Counted from the stretch's first letter, positions 23,293 through 34,980 are shown. The stretch: 64,000 nt of DNA from Citrifermentans bemidjiense Bem (GCF_000020725.1 NC_011146.1:1425501-1489500); one strand, 5' to 3'. Notes: generated from the sequence alone by a model not told the origin. Numbers and translations: made by a program.

Positions 23293-23417
23293 GGTTTAAT
23301 GTTGTGCTGATCTGGCCGCGAAGTAAGCGCGTCACAGCTCAAATGATTTGCATTGTCTGCGACGATCATGCTATTTCCCTGTCGTTGTTTATAAAGAGAC
23401 AGTGGCGGAGGTAGGTT

Positions 23418-24371
23418 TTGGCAAAAAAGGGCAGGTCGGTAAACAGACGTAAACCTTCACCGGGGGGGGGGCGCAGGCCTTTGGTCGCGCTGATTGCGGT
23501 CGCCATCGTGATCGCCCTTGCCCTGTTCTTCTTGGAGAAGAGCCGCAAGGAGCCGGCACCGGCCGCGCCGGCAAAGGTCGAAGCGCCGGCGGTTACCTCT
23601 CCGCATCTCCCTCTACCCGAACATGCGAAGCCGGTGCAGCAAAACCTCTCCACCGCCCAGGCCCCGGCTCCCAAACCCCATGTCGCCGTTGTCCCGCGCG
23701 CGCATGGGCCCGGGCGCGTCGCCATAATCATCGACGACATGGGGAGCAGCATGCAGGAACTGCAGACGCTGCAATCCATAGGACTCCCCATCACCTATTC
23801 CATCATCCCGAGCCTTCCCCGCGCGCGTCAAGTGGCTGATTCCGCGCACGCGGCTGGCGCCGAGGTGATGGTGCACATGCCGATGGAGCCGGAGGGGTAT
23901 CCGAAGCAGAAGATGGAAAGCATCGGGCTTTTGGTGACCATGGACGACGCCGAGATAGCGAAGCGGGTGAGCGATTACTTCAGCCGCGTGCCGCATGCCG
24001 TGGGGGCCAACAACCACATGGGGTCGCGCTTCACGCAGCATGCGGACAAGATGGAGGCGGCGCTTGGGGTCTTGAAGGAGAAGGGGGTGTTCTTCATCGA
24101 CAGCAGGACTTCTCCCGCCTCGGTCGGCTACCAGACCGCCCGCGCCCTGGGGATAAAGGCGGGGACCCGGCAGGTGTTCCTGGACAACGTGCAGGATGAG
24201 GGGGCGATAGGAAAGCAGCTTTTAGAGGCCGCCGCCGTCGCCAGGAAAAGGGGCGGGGCGATAGCCATCTGCCACCCGCACCCCGCGACCCTGCGAGCTC
24301 TGAAGGCTTACCTGCCGGAGTTGGCCAAGACCGGCATCACCTTCGTCTACGCCTCCGCTTTAACCAGCTGA
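23418..24371 (+). CDS. Divergent polysaccharide deacetylase family protein (YibQ/DUF610-like)
   Basis: The protein has 317 residues: a basic N-terminus, one membrane anchor (about 21-41), a Pro/Ala-rich linker (45-95), and a polysaccharide-deacetylase-like domain from about 100. That domain has IIIDDMG, the HMPMEP strand, GANNHMGSRF, FIDSRTSP and AICHPHPATL. The fold is that of NodB-type deacetylases acting in the periplasm, but the divergent family has unproven activity. Translation seems to start at TTG, with GGAGGT about seven bases upstream. It is convergent with the ParA-like gene. Confidence 0.85.
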   Translation: MAKKGRSVNRRKPSPGGGRRPLVALIAVAIVIALALFFLEKSRKEPAPAAPAKVEAPAVTSPHLPLPEHAKPVQQNLSTAQAPAPKPHVAVVPRAHGPGRVAIIIDDMGSSMQELQTLQSIGLPITYSIIPSLPRARQVADSAHAAGAEVMVHMPMEPEGYPKQKMESIGLLVTMDDAEIAKRVSDYFSRVPHAVGANNHMGSRFTQHADKMEAALGVLKEKGVFFIDSRTSPASVGYQTARALGIKAGTRQVFLDNVQDEGAIGKQLLEAAAVARKRGGAIAICHPHPATLRALKAYLPELAKTGITFVYASALTS

Positions 24372-24402
24372 AAACCATCACGCAAAGCCGTCACGCAAAG
24401 CC

Positions 24403-24462
24403 GCAAAGGCGCAAAGAACGTCAAAACCCACGGGTGGGGTCTTGGCGTCTTTGCGCCTTTGC
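24403..24462. terminator. Bidirectional terminator between convergent genes
   Basis: GCAAAGGCGCAAAGA (24403-24417) pairs perfectly with TCTTTGCGCCTTTGC (24448-24462), a 15-bp stem, with further imperfect GCAAAGCCG copies just before it. It lies between the deacetylase and ParA-like genes, which converge. Confidence 0.75.
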
Positions 24463-24480
24463 ATGAGTGGCTTCCGGTTT

Positions 24481-25845
24481 TTAAAGCTGTTCCGAGATCC
24501 TCTTTTTCAGCTTCGCCATCTCGCGATAGTTCTCATCCACCAGGATGGAGGCGGGGTTTTCGCCGTTCACGGGGTGAACCATCAGGAAGGCGTCGCGCAA
24601 CTCCCCTTGATATCCCACCAGGGTCCCGTCCAGTATCCCGGAGAAGCCGTCGCGCTGCGGCGCGCGCGCCAGCGGGTACTTCTTCTTCAACAGCTCGCTG
24701 CCGGTGAGGTCGAAGCGGTGGAAGTCGATGCTGCCCGGCTCGTTGGCATCGCCGGGGTTCAGCACGAACACGGACTCCAGCGCGGTCTGGTGAATCATCA
24801 TCCGGGTCGGGTCGTCGGTGGGAAGTTCCCTGTCGATTTTGAAGATGGTGGAGATCAGGAAGCCGGTGAAGCAGTCCGCTTCCATGAAGCCGCTCGCGGC
24901 TCCGTCCGAGCTCTCGCAGTAGTAGGAAACCTGTGACCCCTGCTTCAGTTCCTTTCCGCAGACCATGCATTGGCTCTTAAGCCCGGAAAGCCTCCCGAAG
25001 TACTCTTCCTTCTTGCGCTTGTTCTCTTCGTTTTGCCACTTGTCGTACAAAAGAGCTCTCGGCTCCTCGGTCTGATAGTACTCGTTGAGGCAGGTCTGTC
25101 CCAGCGCGGTGAACTGGCCGTAGACGTCGGTGCCGCGCCCGTGGGTGAGGATCGGGTAGATCTTCCCTTCTGGGTTCGTGTTGAGGCTTTCGACCTTGGG
25201 ACTCTTGGAGATGAACATGTCGAGGCAGCGGAAGCCGCGGTTGATGGCGAAGGCTTTGAGGAGCGTCTTCTGGTCCTTGAAGAGCCCCTCGAACTTGATG
25301 CGCTCGTCGATCAGGCAGGGGATGAGCGACAGGCTCTTGCGGTCCAGTCCCCTCTTGTCGAACAGCTCGAAGATGTTTCTGCAGTTGTCCATGCTCGCCA
25401 TGTCCTTGATCGGGACCAGGACCCGGTCCGCGGCGTAGAGCGCGTTCTGGGTCATGACGTCTAGGTCCGGGCGGGTGTCGACGATGAGGATGCCGGGAAT
25501 CTCCGACATGGCCAAAAGCCGCGCCAGCACCATCGGCCCCCTGAGCGACGCCTTGAGGCTCGGGAGCGAGGTGGAGGAAGGTATGTAGTTCACGCCGTAC
25601 TGGCCTGTGTGCAGAAGGTCGACGCCTCTGGTCTCCAAGAGCAGGTCGGCGACGGAGCCGCGCACCTGCTGTCCCTTGATGGAGAACATCTTGTCGATGG
25701 TGAAGTGGTTGTCGAAGGAGAGGATGGAGACGGGAAGATTCTCGTCCAGCCCCTTCAGGAAGATCGCCAGGTTGGTCGCCAGCGTGGTCTTGCCCACGCC
25801 CCCTTTTTCAGAGGAAACGGTTATTACATAAGGGTAATTTTTCAT
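24481..25845 (-). CDS. ParA-family ATPase with a C-terminal Cys-containing region
   Basis: The protein has 454 residues. The first 250 are a ParA/MinD-type ATPase with the deviant Walker A motif SEKGGVGKTT (signature Lys at the start), LSFDN and LIVDTRPDLDVMTQ (Walker B region). Residues from about 285 on are unlike ordinary ParA: a Lys/Glu-rich stretch (NEENKRKKEEYFG), then CMVCGKELKQ and further single cysteines (YYCES, EADCFTG) that could form a zinc site, then an alpha/beta tail. No ParB homologue is adjacent, so plasmid-type partitioning is not implied. I chose ATG 25845 over 25854 because a promoter places the transcript start there. Confidence 0.8.
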   Translation of the reverse strand: MKNYPYVITVSSEKGGVGKTTLATNLAIFLKGLDENLPVSILSFDNHFTIDKMFSIKGQQVRGSVADLLLETRGVDLLHTGQYGVNYIPSSTSLPSLKASLRGPMVLARLLAMSEIPGILIVDTRPDLDVMTQNALYAADRVLVPIKDMASMDNCRNIFELFDKRGLDRKSLSLIPCLIDERIKFEGLFKDQKTLLKAFAINRGFRCLDMFISKSPKVESLNTNPEGKIYPILTHGRGTDVYGQFTALGQTCLNEYYQTEEPRALLYDKWQNEENKRKKEEYFGRLSGLKSQCMVCGKELKQGSQVSYYCESSDGAASGFMEADCFTGFLISTIFKIDRELPTDDPTRMMIHQTALESVFVLNPGDANEPGSIDFHRFDLTGSELLKKKYPLARAPQRDGFSGILDGTLVGYQGELRDAFLMVHPVNGENPASILVDENYREMAKLKKRISEQL

Positions 25846-25852
25846 GGCGCGC

Positions 25853-25892
25853 ATACTAACATCGACACGGCGCGACGGTCAACCGGTTTGAC
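25853..25892 (-). promoter_or_regulatory. Promoter with palindromic operator before the ParA-like gene
   Basis: Reading leftward, TTGACC (25877-25882) and TAGTAT (25853-25858) are 18 bases apart, and the ATG at 25845 falls where transcription should begin. The -35 box lies in a palindrome GTCAA (25878-25882) / TTGAC (25888-25892), and further TGACA/TGTCA repeats follow up to about 25955. Confidence 0.5.
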
Positions 25893-27557
<1,665 letters not shown>

Positions 27558-27641
27558 TAGGCGATCTCTTTTTAATAATTCCCGGCGCCTGCGGCGTTAA
27601 TCTTCGCTAAAGGCACGGCTAGAGGGACGAGAGGGTTATTC

Positions 27642-27869
27642 ATGGCAGTGGAGAAGTTCGAGACCGCGCTGAAAAAGCTAGAGGACGTGGTGAAGAAGCT
27701 TGAAGGTGGCGAGCTCTCCCTGGAGGAGTCCCTGAAGGCGTTCGAGGAGGGGGTGAAGTTTTCCGCCTTCTGCAGCAAAAAGCTGAACGAGGCCGAGCGG
27801 CGGGTGGAGACCCTCGTCAAGCAGCGCGACGGCAGCTTCGTCACCAAGCCATTCGAGGAAGAGGAATAG
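27642..27869 (+). CDS. xseB: Exodeoxyribonuclease VII small subunit
   Basis: The 75-residue protein has the typical two-helix XseB pattern: FETALKKLEDVVKKLEGGELSLEESLKAFEEGV, then a second helix LNEAERRVETL. It binds the coiled coil of XseA. It lies 84 bases after xseA and is followed by ispA, as in many bacteria. Confidence 0.95.
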   Translation: MAVEKFETALKKLEDVVKKLEGGELSLEESLKAFEEGVKFSAFCSKKLNEAERRVETLVKQRDGSFVTKPFEEEE

Positions 27870-27918
27870 AGAGCCGCGGGACGCGGCCAACGTAACTTAT
27901 CGAAAAGTGAGACATGAT

Positions 27919-28806
27919 ATGGATCTGAAGCAATATTTGAAGCAGAAGTGTGAGTTGGTCGACCAGGCGCTGGAGCGCTTTCTTCCCCATGGGAAGGAAC
28001 TACCGGCGTCCCTGCACGGTTCCATGCGCTACTCGGTGTTTGCCGGAGGCAAAAGGGTGCGCCCGGTGCTCTTGCTGGCCGCCTGCGAGGCGGTGGGGGG
28101 GGAGCTTAACTCCGCCCTGCCGGCTGCCTGCGCCATGGAGATGATCCACACCTACTCCCTCATCCACGACGACCTCCCCGCCATGGACAACGACGACTTC
28201 CGCCGGGGGAACCCCACCAACCACAAGGTGTACGGCGAGGCGACCGCCATCTTAGCCGGCGACGCGCTCTTAACCGAGGCCTTCATCCTCCTCTCCTGCA
28301 ACGGCGAAGGGATGGAGCCTGGGGCGCGCCTTCGGGTGATCCACGAGATAGCGCACGCTTCCGGCTCGCGCGGGATGGTTGGCGGGCAGATGGTCGACAT
28401 GGAGAGCGAGGGAAAGCACGACATCGACATGGCTACCCTCTCCTACATCCATACCCACAAGACCGGTGCCCTGATCCGGGCTTCGGTGCGCGCCGGCGCC
28501 ATCCTCGGCGGGGCGAACGAGGAGACCTTCGACGCCCTCACCCGTTACGCCGACGCCATCGGCCTCGCCTTCCAGATCGCGGACGACGTTCTCGACGTGG
28601 AGGGGACCACCGAGGAGTTGGGAAAGGACGCCGGGAGCGACCAGGCCCGCGGCAAGGCGACCTACCCGGCGCTCGTCGGGCTGGAGGCGTCCAAACGGCG
28701 CGCCGAAGAACTGGTGCAGATCGCCTTGAACGCGCTGGAGCCGTTCGACGAGCGGGCAGAACCTTTGCGGGCCATAGCTTCGTACATAGTGAAAAGGAAA
28801 TCGTAG
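27919..28806 (+). CDS. ispA: Polyprenyl (farnesyl/geranyl) diphosphate synthase
   Basis: This 295-residue trans-isoprenyl diphosphate synthase extends DMAPP with IPP. It has the first Asp-rich motif DDLPAMDNDD, the GGKRVRP substrate loop, HTHKTGALI, and the second Asp-rich motif QIADDVLD. Length and motifs fit short-chain IspA. ATG 27919 is preferred to the GTG 12 bases earlier because it gives the usual start, though neither has a strong ribosome binding site. The stop touches the dxs start, suggesting one operon for isoprenoid supply. Confidence 0.92.
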   Translation: MDLKQYLKQKCELVDQALERFLPHGKELPASLHGSMRYSVFAGGKRVRPVLLLAACEAVGGELNSALPAACAMEMIHTYSLIHDDLPAMDNDDFRRGNPTNHKVYGEATAILAGDALLTEAFILLSCNGEGMEPGARLRVIHEIAHASGSRGMVGGQMVDMESEGKHDIDMATLSYIHTHKTGALIRASVRAGAILGGANEETFDALTRYADAIGLAFQIADDVLDVEGTTEELGKDAGSDQARGKATYPALVGLEASKRRAEELVQIALNALEPFDERAEPLRAIASYIVKRKS

Positions 28807-30747
28807 ATGCCGTCCATCCTGGAAGGGATTAAAGAACCGGGGCAGTTGAAGGCGCTCTCGCTGAGCGAGCTGGAAACCCTTGCGGCCGAGCTCCGCGAGC
28901 GGATCATCGAGACCTGCGCCGCAAACGGCGGACACCTGGCGCCGAGCCTTGGCGTGGTCGAGCTCACCATCGCCCTGCACCGCGTTTTCGATTCCCCCAA
29001 GGACAAGATCGTCTGGGACGTCGGCCATCAGGCCTACGCCCACAAGCTTTTAACCGGCAGGAACGAGCGCTTCGGCACGCTGCGGACCCTCGGGGGGATC
29101 AGCGGCTTTCCCAAACGGGCCGAGTCCCCCCACGACTGCTTCGATGTCGGGCACTCCTCCACCTCCATTTCGGCCGGGGTGGGCTTCGCCGTGGCGCGCG
29201 ACCTGAAGGGGGAGCGCAACAAGGTGCTGACCGTGATCGGGGACGGTTCCATGACCGGCGGCCTGGCGCTGGAGGGGCTGAACCACGCCGGCGAGCTGAA
29301 CAAGGACCTGGTGGTGATCCTGAACGACAACGAGATGTCCATCTCGGAAAACGTCGGCGCCCTCTCCAATCTCCTCTCCCGCACCATAACCAGCGAATAC
29401 GTGCACCGGGCCAAGAAGGACCTGGAGGCTTTCCTGGAGGGGCTCCCCATGTTCGGCAAGTCGGTCCTGAAGATAGCCAAGAGGGCCGAGGAGTCGCTTA
29501 AGACCCTCTTCACACCCGGCATGCTCTTCGAGGCCTTCGGCTTCGAGTACATAGGTCCCATCGACGGGCACGACATCGGCAAGCTCGTGGAGACCCTGGA
29601 GAACGTGAAGCGTTTCGACGACGCGGTGCTGATCCATGTCCTCACCAAGAAGGGGAAGGGTTACCCCGCCGCGGAGGCCAACCCGTCTCTTTTCCACGGC
29701 GTTGGGCCGTTCGACGTGCAGACCGGTAAGGTGCACAAGGGGAAAGGCGGCCCCGCCTCCTACACCGGGGTCTTCGGCGAGGCTCTTAAGAGGCTGGCCC
29801 AGGACAACGAGAAGATCGTCGCCATTACCGCCGCCATGCCGGACGGCACCGGGCTCACCCCGTTCGCCAAGGAATTCCCCGCGCGGTTCTTCGACGTGGG
29901 GATCGCCGAGCAGCACGCCGTCACTTTCGCGGCGGGGCTTGCCGCGGAAGGGTTCCGTCCGGTGGTGGCGCTTTATTCCTCGTTCCTGCAGCGCGGCTTC
30001 GACCAGCTCTGCCACGACGTCTGCCTGCAGGAACTCCCGGTCGTCTTCGCCATCGACCGCGCCGGCGTGGTCGGCAACGACGGCCCGACCCACCATGGCG
30101 TGTTCGACCTCTCCTATCTGCGGCAGCTCCCCGGGCTCACCGTTATGGCGCCCAAGGACGAGAACGAGCTGCAGCACATGTTCTTCACCGCCTTCTCGCT
30201 CGATGGCCCCTCGGCGGTGCGTTATCCGCGCGGCGGCGGCCTGGGCGTCCCCATGGACCAGATCCTGGAGCCGCTTCCGGTAGGGAAGGGGGAGTTGGTC
30301 CGGGAGGGGAAAGACGGCGCCATCCTGGCCGTGGGCACCATGGTGCACCCCGCCCAGCAGGCGGCGGCGGCGCTTGCCCTCGAAGGGTTGGACCTCGCCG
30401 TCATGAACGTCCGTTTCGTCAAACCCCTGGACCGCGACCTGATCCTCTCCCTCGCGGCTACCCGCTTCCTGGTCACCGCCGAAGAGAACGTGCTGCAGGG
30501 CGGTTTCGGCACCTCCATCCTGGAACTTTTGGAGGAGTGCGGCGTCACCGGCGTACGGGTGATCCGCCTGGGGTACCCCGACAGCTTCGTGGAGCAGGGG
30601 GAGCAGGCCGAGCTCAAGGCCGCCTACGGCCTCGACGCCGCCGGTATCGCCCGGAGCATCCGGGAGGCGAGGGGGCAGTCGCCGCAGGAGTTGGTCCTGG
30701 AACCGGCGGACCGGCCCGACGGCGCCGATCTGTCGTCCCGACCATGA
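28807..30747 (+). CDS. dxs: 1-deoxy-D-xylulose-5-phosphate synthase
   Basis: This 646-residue thiamin-diphosphate enzyme condenses pyruvate and glyceraldehyde 3-phosphate, the first step of the MEP isoprenoid pathway. Visible motifs are [13 protein letters not shown], the ThDP-binding GDGSMTGG with its Asn about 30 residues on, the catalytic Glu in [17 protein letters not shown], and [15 protein letters not shown]. The C-terminal transketolase domain is complete. It starts directly after the ispA stop; its own stop overlaps the ATG of the next gene. Confidence 0.96.
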   Translation: MPSILEGIKEPGQLKALSLSELETLAAELRERIIETCAANGGHLAPSLGVVELTIALHRVFDSPKDKIVWDVGHQAYAHKLLTGRNERFGTLRTLGGISGFPKRAESPHDCFDVGHSSTSISAGVGFAVARDLKGERNKVLTVIGDGSMTGGLALEGLNHAGELNKDLVVILNDNEMSISENVGALSNLLSRTITSEYVHRAKKDLEAFLEGLPMFGKSVLKIAKRAEESLKTLFTPGMLFEAFGFEYIGPIDGHDIGKLVETLENVKRFDDAVLIHVLTKKGKGYPAAEANPSLFHGVGPFDVQTGKVHKGKGGPASYTGVFGEALKRLAQDNEKIVAITAAMPDGTGLTPFAKEFPARFFDVGIAEQHAVTFAAGLAAEGFRPVVALYSSFLQRGFDQLCHDVCLQELPVVFAIDRAGVVGNDGPTHHGVFDLSYLRQLPGLTVMAPKDENELQHMFFTAFSLDGPSAVRYPRGGGLGVPMDQILEPLPVGKGELVREGKDGAILAVGTMVHPAQQAAAALALEGLDLAVMNVRFVKPLDRDLILSLAATRFLVTAEENVLQGGFGTSILELLEECGVTGVRVIRLGYPDSFVEQGEQAELKAAYGLDAAGIARSIREARGQSPQELVLEPADRPDGADLSSRP

Positions 30748-31982
30748 AGAAGCTTTCCTTTCTCGCCTTTATCCTCATGCTGGCGTTCGCCGCCACGGCG
30801 GTCGCCGGGGATCCCGTCACCTATGCCGCCAAGGCCCGGCAGCTGATCGAGCGCGGCGAATACGAGCAGGCGCTGGACGAGCTGAAGCGGGCCTCCTCGC
30901 TCTTTCCCTACGAGCAGTCGCTCAAGGTCAACCTGGCCCTGACCTACACCGAGATCGCCAAGCGCGACATGAACGCGGGGCGCTACGCCAAGGCGGCGCG
31001 TAGCCTTTCCGAGGCGCGGGAGCTCTTGCCGGGAAACAGGGAGCTCACGCTCATGCGCGGCGTGGCCCTCTACCTGGACAAGGATTACCTGACGGCGGCA
31101 AGCGAGTTCAAGGAAGCAGGCGAGGGCGTCGATCCGCTCATCTACCTGGGGAAGATCGGCTACGACACCGGCGACCTGCAGGGGGCGCTTTCCTATTGGC
31201 GCCGCGCCCGAGAAATGGAGCCTGACAACAAGATGCTGGCTACCCTCATCGCCAAGGCGGAGCGGGAACTACCGGTGGAGTCCCGCATGGACAAGGGGTT
31301 CAGCTCCATGTTTGACCTGAGCTTCGATGCGGAGCTCCCTCCGGGGCTCTCAAGAGAGGTGCTGGACGCCCTGGAGAGCGCCTACAATTCGGTGGGCGCC
31401 GATCTCGGGCTTTTCCCGACCGCGCGCATCCCGGTGCTCCTCTACACCAAGCGCGACTACGGCAGCGTGACCGCCGGCCCCGACTGGTCCGGAGGGCTCT
31501 ACGACGGCAAGATCCGGCTCCCGATAGGGGGGATCACAAGGATCACCCCGCAACTGCGCGCCGTCATCTTCCACGAATTCACCCACGTGCTGATCGCGGA
31601 GATCACCCACGGCAACGTCCCCACCTGGCTCAACGAGGGGCTGGCGGAGATCGAGGGGCGCAAGGAGTTCGTCCACCCCGGCCGCAACCCGAACCTGGTC
31701 GACGCCTCGCATCAGTTGCCCCTGGTCACCCTCTCCGGCTCCTTCACCTCCATGGACGGTCAGCAGGCGGGCCTCGCCTACCAGCAGAGCTATTCCATGG
31801 CCCAGTTCATGGTGAACCGCTACGGGTGGTATGCCGTTCAGAACGTGCTCAAGAACCTGGGGGAGCGGGTCACCATGGAGAAGGCGGTGGCCAAGGCCCT
31901 TTCCGACTGGTCGCTCGACCTGCCGGGGTTGCTGCGCGAGTGGCAGCAAGCGCTGCCTGCGTCGGCCGGCAAGGCTCAGTGA
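30744..31982 (+). CDS. Secreted TPR protein with gluzincin (MA-clan) metallopeptidase domain
   Basis: The protein has 412 residues. A signal peptide (cleavage near AVAG, residue 20-22) is followed by TPR-like repeats (about 25-165; for example [26 protein letters not shown]), then a peptidase_MA_2-type domain with HEFTH at 277-281 and the third ligand in [11 protein letters not shown]. It is likely a periplasmic or surface zinc peptidase; the substrate is unknown. The ATG overlaps the dxs stop as ATGA, so it is co-translated with the isoprenoid genes, which is an odd pairing. Confidence 0.85.
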   Translation: MKKLSFLAFILMLAFAATAVAGDPVTYAAKARQLIERGEYEQALDELKRASSLFPYEQSLKVNLALTYTEIAKRDMNAGRYAKAARSLSEARELLPGNRELTLMRGVALYLDKDYLTAASEFKEAGEGVDPLIYLGKIGYDTGDLQGALSYWRRAREMEPDNKMLATLIAKAERELPVESRMDKGFSSMFDLSFDAELPPGLSREVLDALESAYNSVGADLGLFPTARIPVLLYTKRDYGSVTAGPDWSGGLYDGKIRLPIGGITRITPQLRAVIFHEFTHVLIAEITHGNVPTWLNEGLAEIEGRKEFVHPGRNPNLVDASHQLPLVTLSGSFTSMDGQQAGLAYQQSYSMAQFMVNRYGWYAVQNVLKNLGERVTMEKAVAKALSDWSLDLPGLLREWQQALPASAGKAQ

Positions 31983-32077
31983 GCCGTTGTTGTGAGTATC
32001 AGCGTGAACGGTTATAGTGTTAGCAGGACCGCGAGATCGATTCGATCTGACAGATCTCCCGGAAGACAGGAGCTTTT

Positions 32078-32455
32078 GTGATTTACGGCACGGGCGTTGA
32101 CATAGTTGAGATCGCGAGGTTCGAGAAGTTCCTGCAGCAGGGGAACGATGCCCTCTTCGACAGGATCTTCACACCCTCCGAGATAGAGTACTGCTCCGCT
32201 AAGAAACATAGCGCGCAGCACTACGCGCTCCGCTTCGCGGCCAAGGAGTCCTTCCTGAAGGCGCTGGGGACCGGCCTGCGCGACGGCATCTCCTGGAAGG
32301 ACATGGAAGTGGTCAACGACCAGCTGGGCAAGCCGGAGCTCAGGCTTTACCGGCGCGCCGAGGAGCTGTTCCGGCAGGCGGGGCTTTGCTCCTGTTTCCT
32401 GTCGCTGTCGCACGACGCGGGATGCGCCGTCGCCATGGTGGTACTGGAGCGCTAG
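32078..32455 (+). CDS. acpS: Holo-[acyl-carrier-protein] synthase
   Basis: This 125-residue AcpS transfers phosphopantetheine from CoA to acyl carrier protein. The signature [15 protein letters not shown] and the metal-binding [24 protein letters not shown] are intact. The start is GTG, with AGGAG six to seven bases upstream. The stop abuts the ATG of nnr. Confidence 0.95.
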
Positions 32456-34000
32456 ATGAAGGTGGTCACGGGACAGGTGATGCAGTCGATCGACAAAAGG
32501 GCCATCGGGGAGTTCGGGATCCCGGGGCTTGCGCTCATGGAGCGCGCCGGCACCGCGTGCGCCGACGCCATCTCCGAGCGCTTCGGAGACGGCGTCGGGA
32601 AAAAGGCGGTCATCGTCGCCGGCAAAGGGAACAACGGCGGCGACGGTTTCGTCATCTCCAGGATCCTCTCGCAGAGGGGGTGGGAGGCGCCGGTGCTGCT
32701 ACTTGCCTCGCCGGAAGCCGTGACCGGGGACGCCGCCGCCAACCTTAAGCGCCTTGACCCAGGCGTGGTTACTACGCTCCCCCATGGGCTTTCCGGGCAG
32801 GAGCATCTCCTCAAAAGCGCCTCCGTCGTCGTCGACGCGCTCCTTGGCACCGGCATCAACAGCGAGGTGGGGGGGATCTACGGGGAGGCCATCGACATCG
32901 TCAACGCCTGCGGGGTCCCGGTGGTCGCGGTGGACCTCCCCTCCGGGATCGACGCCGGCAACGGCCAGGTGCTGGGGCGGGCGGTGCGCGCCGAATTAAC
33001 GGTGAGCTTCGCCCTGGCGAAGCTTGGGAACGTGCTTTACCCGGGAGCGGAGTTCGGCGGGCGTCTGGCAGTGGCGGATATCGGCATGCCGCAGGCTGTA
33101 GTCGACGAGGCGCCCGGTTGCGAGTTCGTGGACGAAGAGAGCGCGCGGGGGATGATCCGCAAAAGGAGCGTCCTCGCCCACAAGGGGAGCAACGGGCATT
33201 GCCTCATCATCGCCGGGAGCGCCGGGAAGACCGGTGCCGCGGCCATGGCCGCCCAAAGCGCCTTGAGGAGCGGGGCGGGGTTGGTGAGCCTCGCGATTCC
33301 CGCGGCGCTAAACCCCGTGCTGGAATCGAAGACGACCGAGGCGATGACCATTGCCGTCGGGCGGGAGGATAAGGGGTACTTCCTGGCGGGGGCGCTCGAT
33401 GAACTCTTATCCGTCGCCAAGGGGAAGGATGCGGTGGCGCTCGGCCCGGGGCTTGGGACCGCCCACTCCACGGTTTATCTGGTGCACTCGCTCCTCGCCC
33501 TCCTGGAGGCGCCGCTTGTCATCGACGCCGACGGGCTGAACGCGGTGGCGGCGGCACCTGAGCTTCTCTTGCAAAGGAGGGGGAGGGTGACGCTTTTGAC
33601 GCCGCACCCCGGGGAGATGGCCAGGCTTTCCGGGCTCTCGATCCCGCAGGTCGAGGCGGACCGCATCGGCTGCGCCCGCGACTTCGCCGCGCGCTTCCAG
33701 GTCTACCTCGTCCTCAAGGGGGCCCGCAGCATCGTGGCGGCGCCCGACGGCGGCGTCAGTATCAACGGCAGCGGCAACCCGGGCATGGCGACCGGGGGGA
33801 TGGGGGACGTCCTGACCGGCGTCATCGCCGCCCTTTTGGGCCAGGGGTACCACCCCTTTGCCGCCGCCCGCTTAGGGACTTTCCTCCACGGCTACGCGGC
33901 GGACTGCCTGGTTGAGGAAATGGGTACGCGCGGCATGGTCGCAACCGACGTGCAGGAGGCCCTCCCCAGGGCGCTGCAGCGGCTTATGGCCGCAACATGA
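32456..34000 (+). CDS. nnr: Bifunctional NAD(P)H-hydrate repair enzyme (epimerase plus dehydratase)
   Basis: This 514-residue fusion repairs hydrated NADH and NADPH. The N-terminal YjeF_N epimerase domain (about 1-215) has ALMERAG, VIVAGKGNNGGDG, DALLGTGI and VAVDLPSGIDAGNG. The C-terminal ADP-dependent dehydratase domain (about 225-510) has GSAGKTGAA, GPGLG, DADGLNA, LTPHPGEMARL, and the catalytic NPGMATGGMGDVLTG. It is adjacent to acpS with no gap and ahead of a CBS protein and tsaE, a common bacterial order. Confidence 0.95.
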   Translation: MKVVTGQVMQSIDKRAIGEFGIPGLALMERAGTACADAISERFGDGVGKKAVIVAGKGNNGGDGFVISRILSQRGWEAPVLLLASPEAVTGDAAANLKRLDPGVVTTLPHGLSGQEHLLKSASVVVDALLGTGINSEVGGIYGEAIDIVNACGVPVVAVDLPSGIDAGNGQVLGRAVRAELTVSFALAKLGNVLYPGAEFGGRLAVADIGMPQAVVDEAPGCEFVDEESARGMIRKRSVLAHKGSNGHCLIIAGSAGKTGAAAMAAQSALRSGAGLVSLAIPAALNPVLESKTTEAMTIAVGREDKGYFLAGALDELLSVAKGKDAVALGPGLGTAHSTVYLVHSLLALLEAPLVIDADGLNAVAAAPELLLQRRGRVTLLTPHPGEMARLSGLSIPQVEADRIGCARDFAARFQVYLVLKGARSIVAAPDGGVSINGSGNPGMATGGMGDVLTGVIAALLGQGYHPFAAARLGTFLHGYAADCLVEEMGTRGMVATDVQEALPRALQRLMAAT

Positions 34001-34032
34001 TGCACTGAACTGCAATAAAAGGGAGAACCACC

Positions 34033-34482
34033 ATGCTCAAAGCAAAAGACATAATGACCAAAGAGGTCATCACCGTGCGCCGCGACACCACCGTCAGGGA
34101 CCTGGCCCAGCTTTTCGCCCAGCACCGCATCTCCACCGTACCGGTGGTCGATGAAGGGGGGCTCCTGGTCGGCATCGTCTCGGAGAGCGACCTGATCGAG
34201 CAGGACAAGAACCTGCACATCCCCACCGTGGTCTCCATCTTCGACTGGGTCATCTACCTGGAAAGCGACAAGCGTTTCGAGAAGGAACTGCAGAAGATGA
34301 CGGCGCAGACCGTCGGGGAGATCTATGCCGAAGAGGTCTTCAGCGTGGGGCCCGAGTCGCCGGTCTCGGAGGTCGCCGACATCATGACCAGCAAACGGAT
34401 TCAGGCGGTGCCGGTCGTGGAGGGACGGCGCGTGGTCGGCATCATCGGCCGCATCGACATGGTGAAGACCATGATCGGGTAG
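34033..34482 (+). CDS. Stand-alone CBS-pair protein
   Basis: The 149-residue protein is made only of two CBS domains. The first (KAKDIMTKEVITVRRDTTVRDLA, STVPVVDEGGLLVGIVSESDLI) and the second (VGEIYAEEVFSVGPESPVSEVAD, QAVPVVEGRRVVGIIGRIDMVK) are joined by a helix. CBS pairs bind adenine nucleotides and act as energy sensors; the partner here is unknown. A GGGAG site precedes the ATG. Confidence 0.93.
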   Translation: MLKAKDIMTKEVITVRRDTTVRDLAQLFAQHRISTVPVVDEGGLLVGIVSESDLIEQDKNLHIPTVVSIFDWVIYLESDKRFEKELQKMTAQTVGEIYAEEVFSVGPESPVSEVADIMTSKRIQAVPVVEGRRVVGIIGRIDMVKTMIG

Positions 34483-34485
34483 CCG

Positions 34486-34947
34486 ATGCCAAGCGTGGAG
34501 ACCAAAAGCTCGGAAGAGACGGTGGAGTTGGGGGCGAGGCTCGGCAGGCTCCTGGAGCCGGGGGATTTCGTCGCCCTAGTTGGGGAGCTCGGGGCGGGGA
34601 AGACCCAGTTCGCCAAGGGGGTCGCCCTGGGGCTCGAGGTGGACCCGGAGACGCCGGTGACAAGCCCCACCTACACCATCTTGAACGTCTACCAGGGGAG
34701 GATTCCGCTCTACCACTTCGACCTGTACCGCCTGCAAGGGGCGGACGAGGTGGCCGACCTCGGTTTCGAGGAGTACTTCTCCGGCGACGGGGCCTGCGTG
34801 GTCGAGTGGGCCGAGCGCCTGGAAGACGAGGTCCCCGAAGAGCTCCTCACCGTCGAGCTGAGCCACCGCGGGGAGGGGCGCTGCGTTTCCTTTCACGCCG
34901 AAGGGGCACGGCCGAATGCCGTTTTGGAAGCCCTTTTCCCCTCCTGA
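34486..34947 (+). CDS. tsaE: tRNA threonylcarbamoyladenosine synthesis ATPase TsaE
   Basis: This 153-residue P-loop ATPase is needed, with TsaB and TsaD, for the t6A37 modification of tRNA. Motifs are GELGAGKTQFAKG (Walker A), SPTYTILNVY (switch I) and YHFDLYRLQGADE, followed by VEWAERL. It lies three bases after the CBS gene and is followed by two terminator hairpins that close the operon. Confidence 0.95.
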   Translation: MPSVETKSSEETVELGARLGRLLEPGDFVALVGELGAGKTQFAKGVALGLEVDPETPVTSPTYTILNVYQGRIPLYHFDLYRLQGADEVADLGFEEYFSGDGACVVEWAERLEDEVPEELLTVELSHRGEGRCVSFHAEGARPNAVLEALFPS

Positions 34948-34980
34948 TCTCTTGCTATAAACAGCATCTTCAAACAGCGG

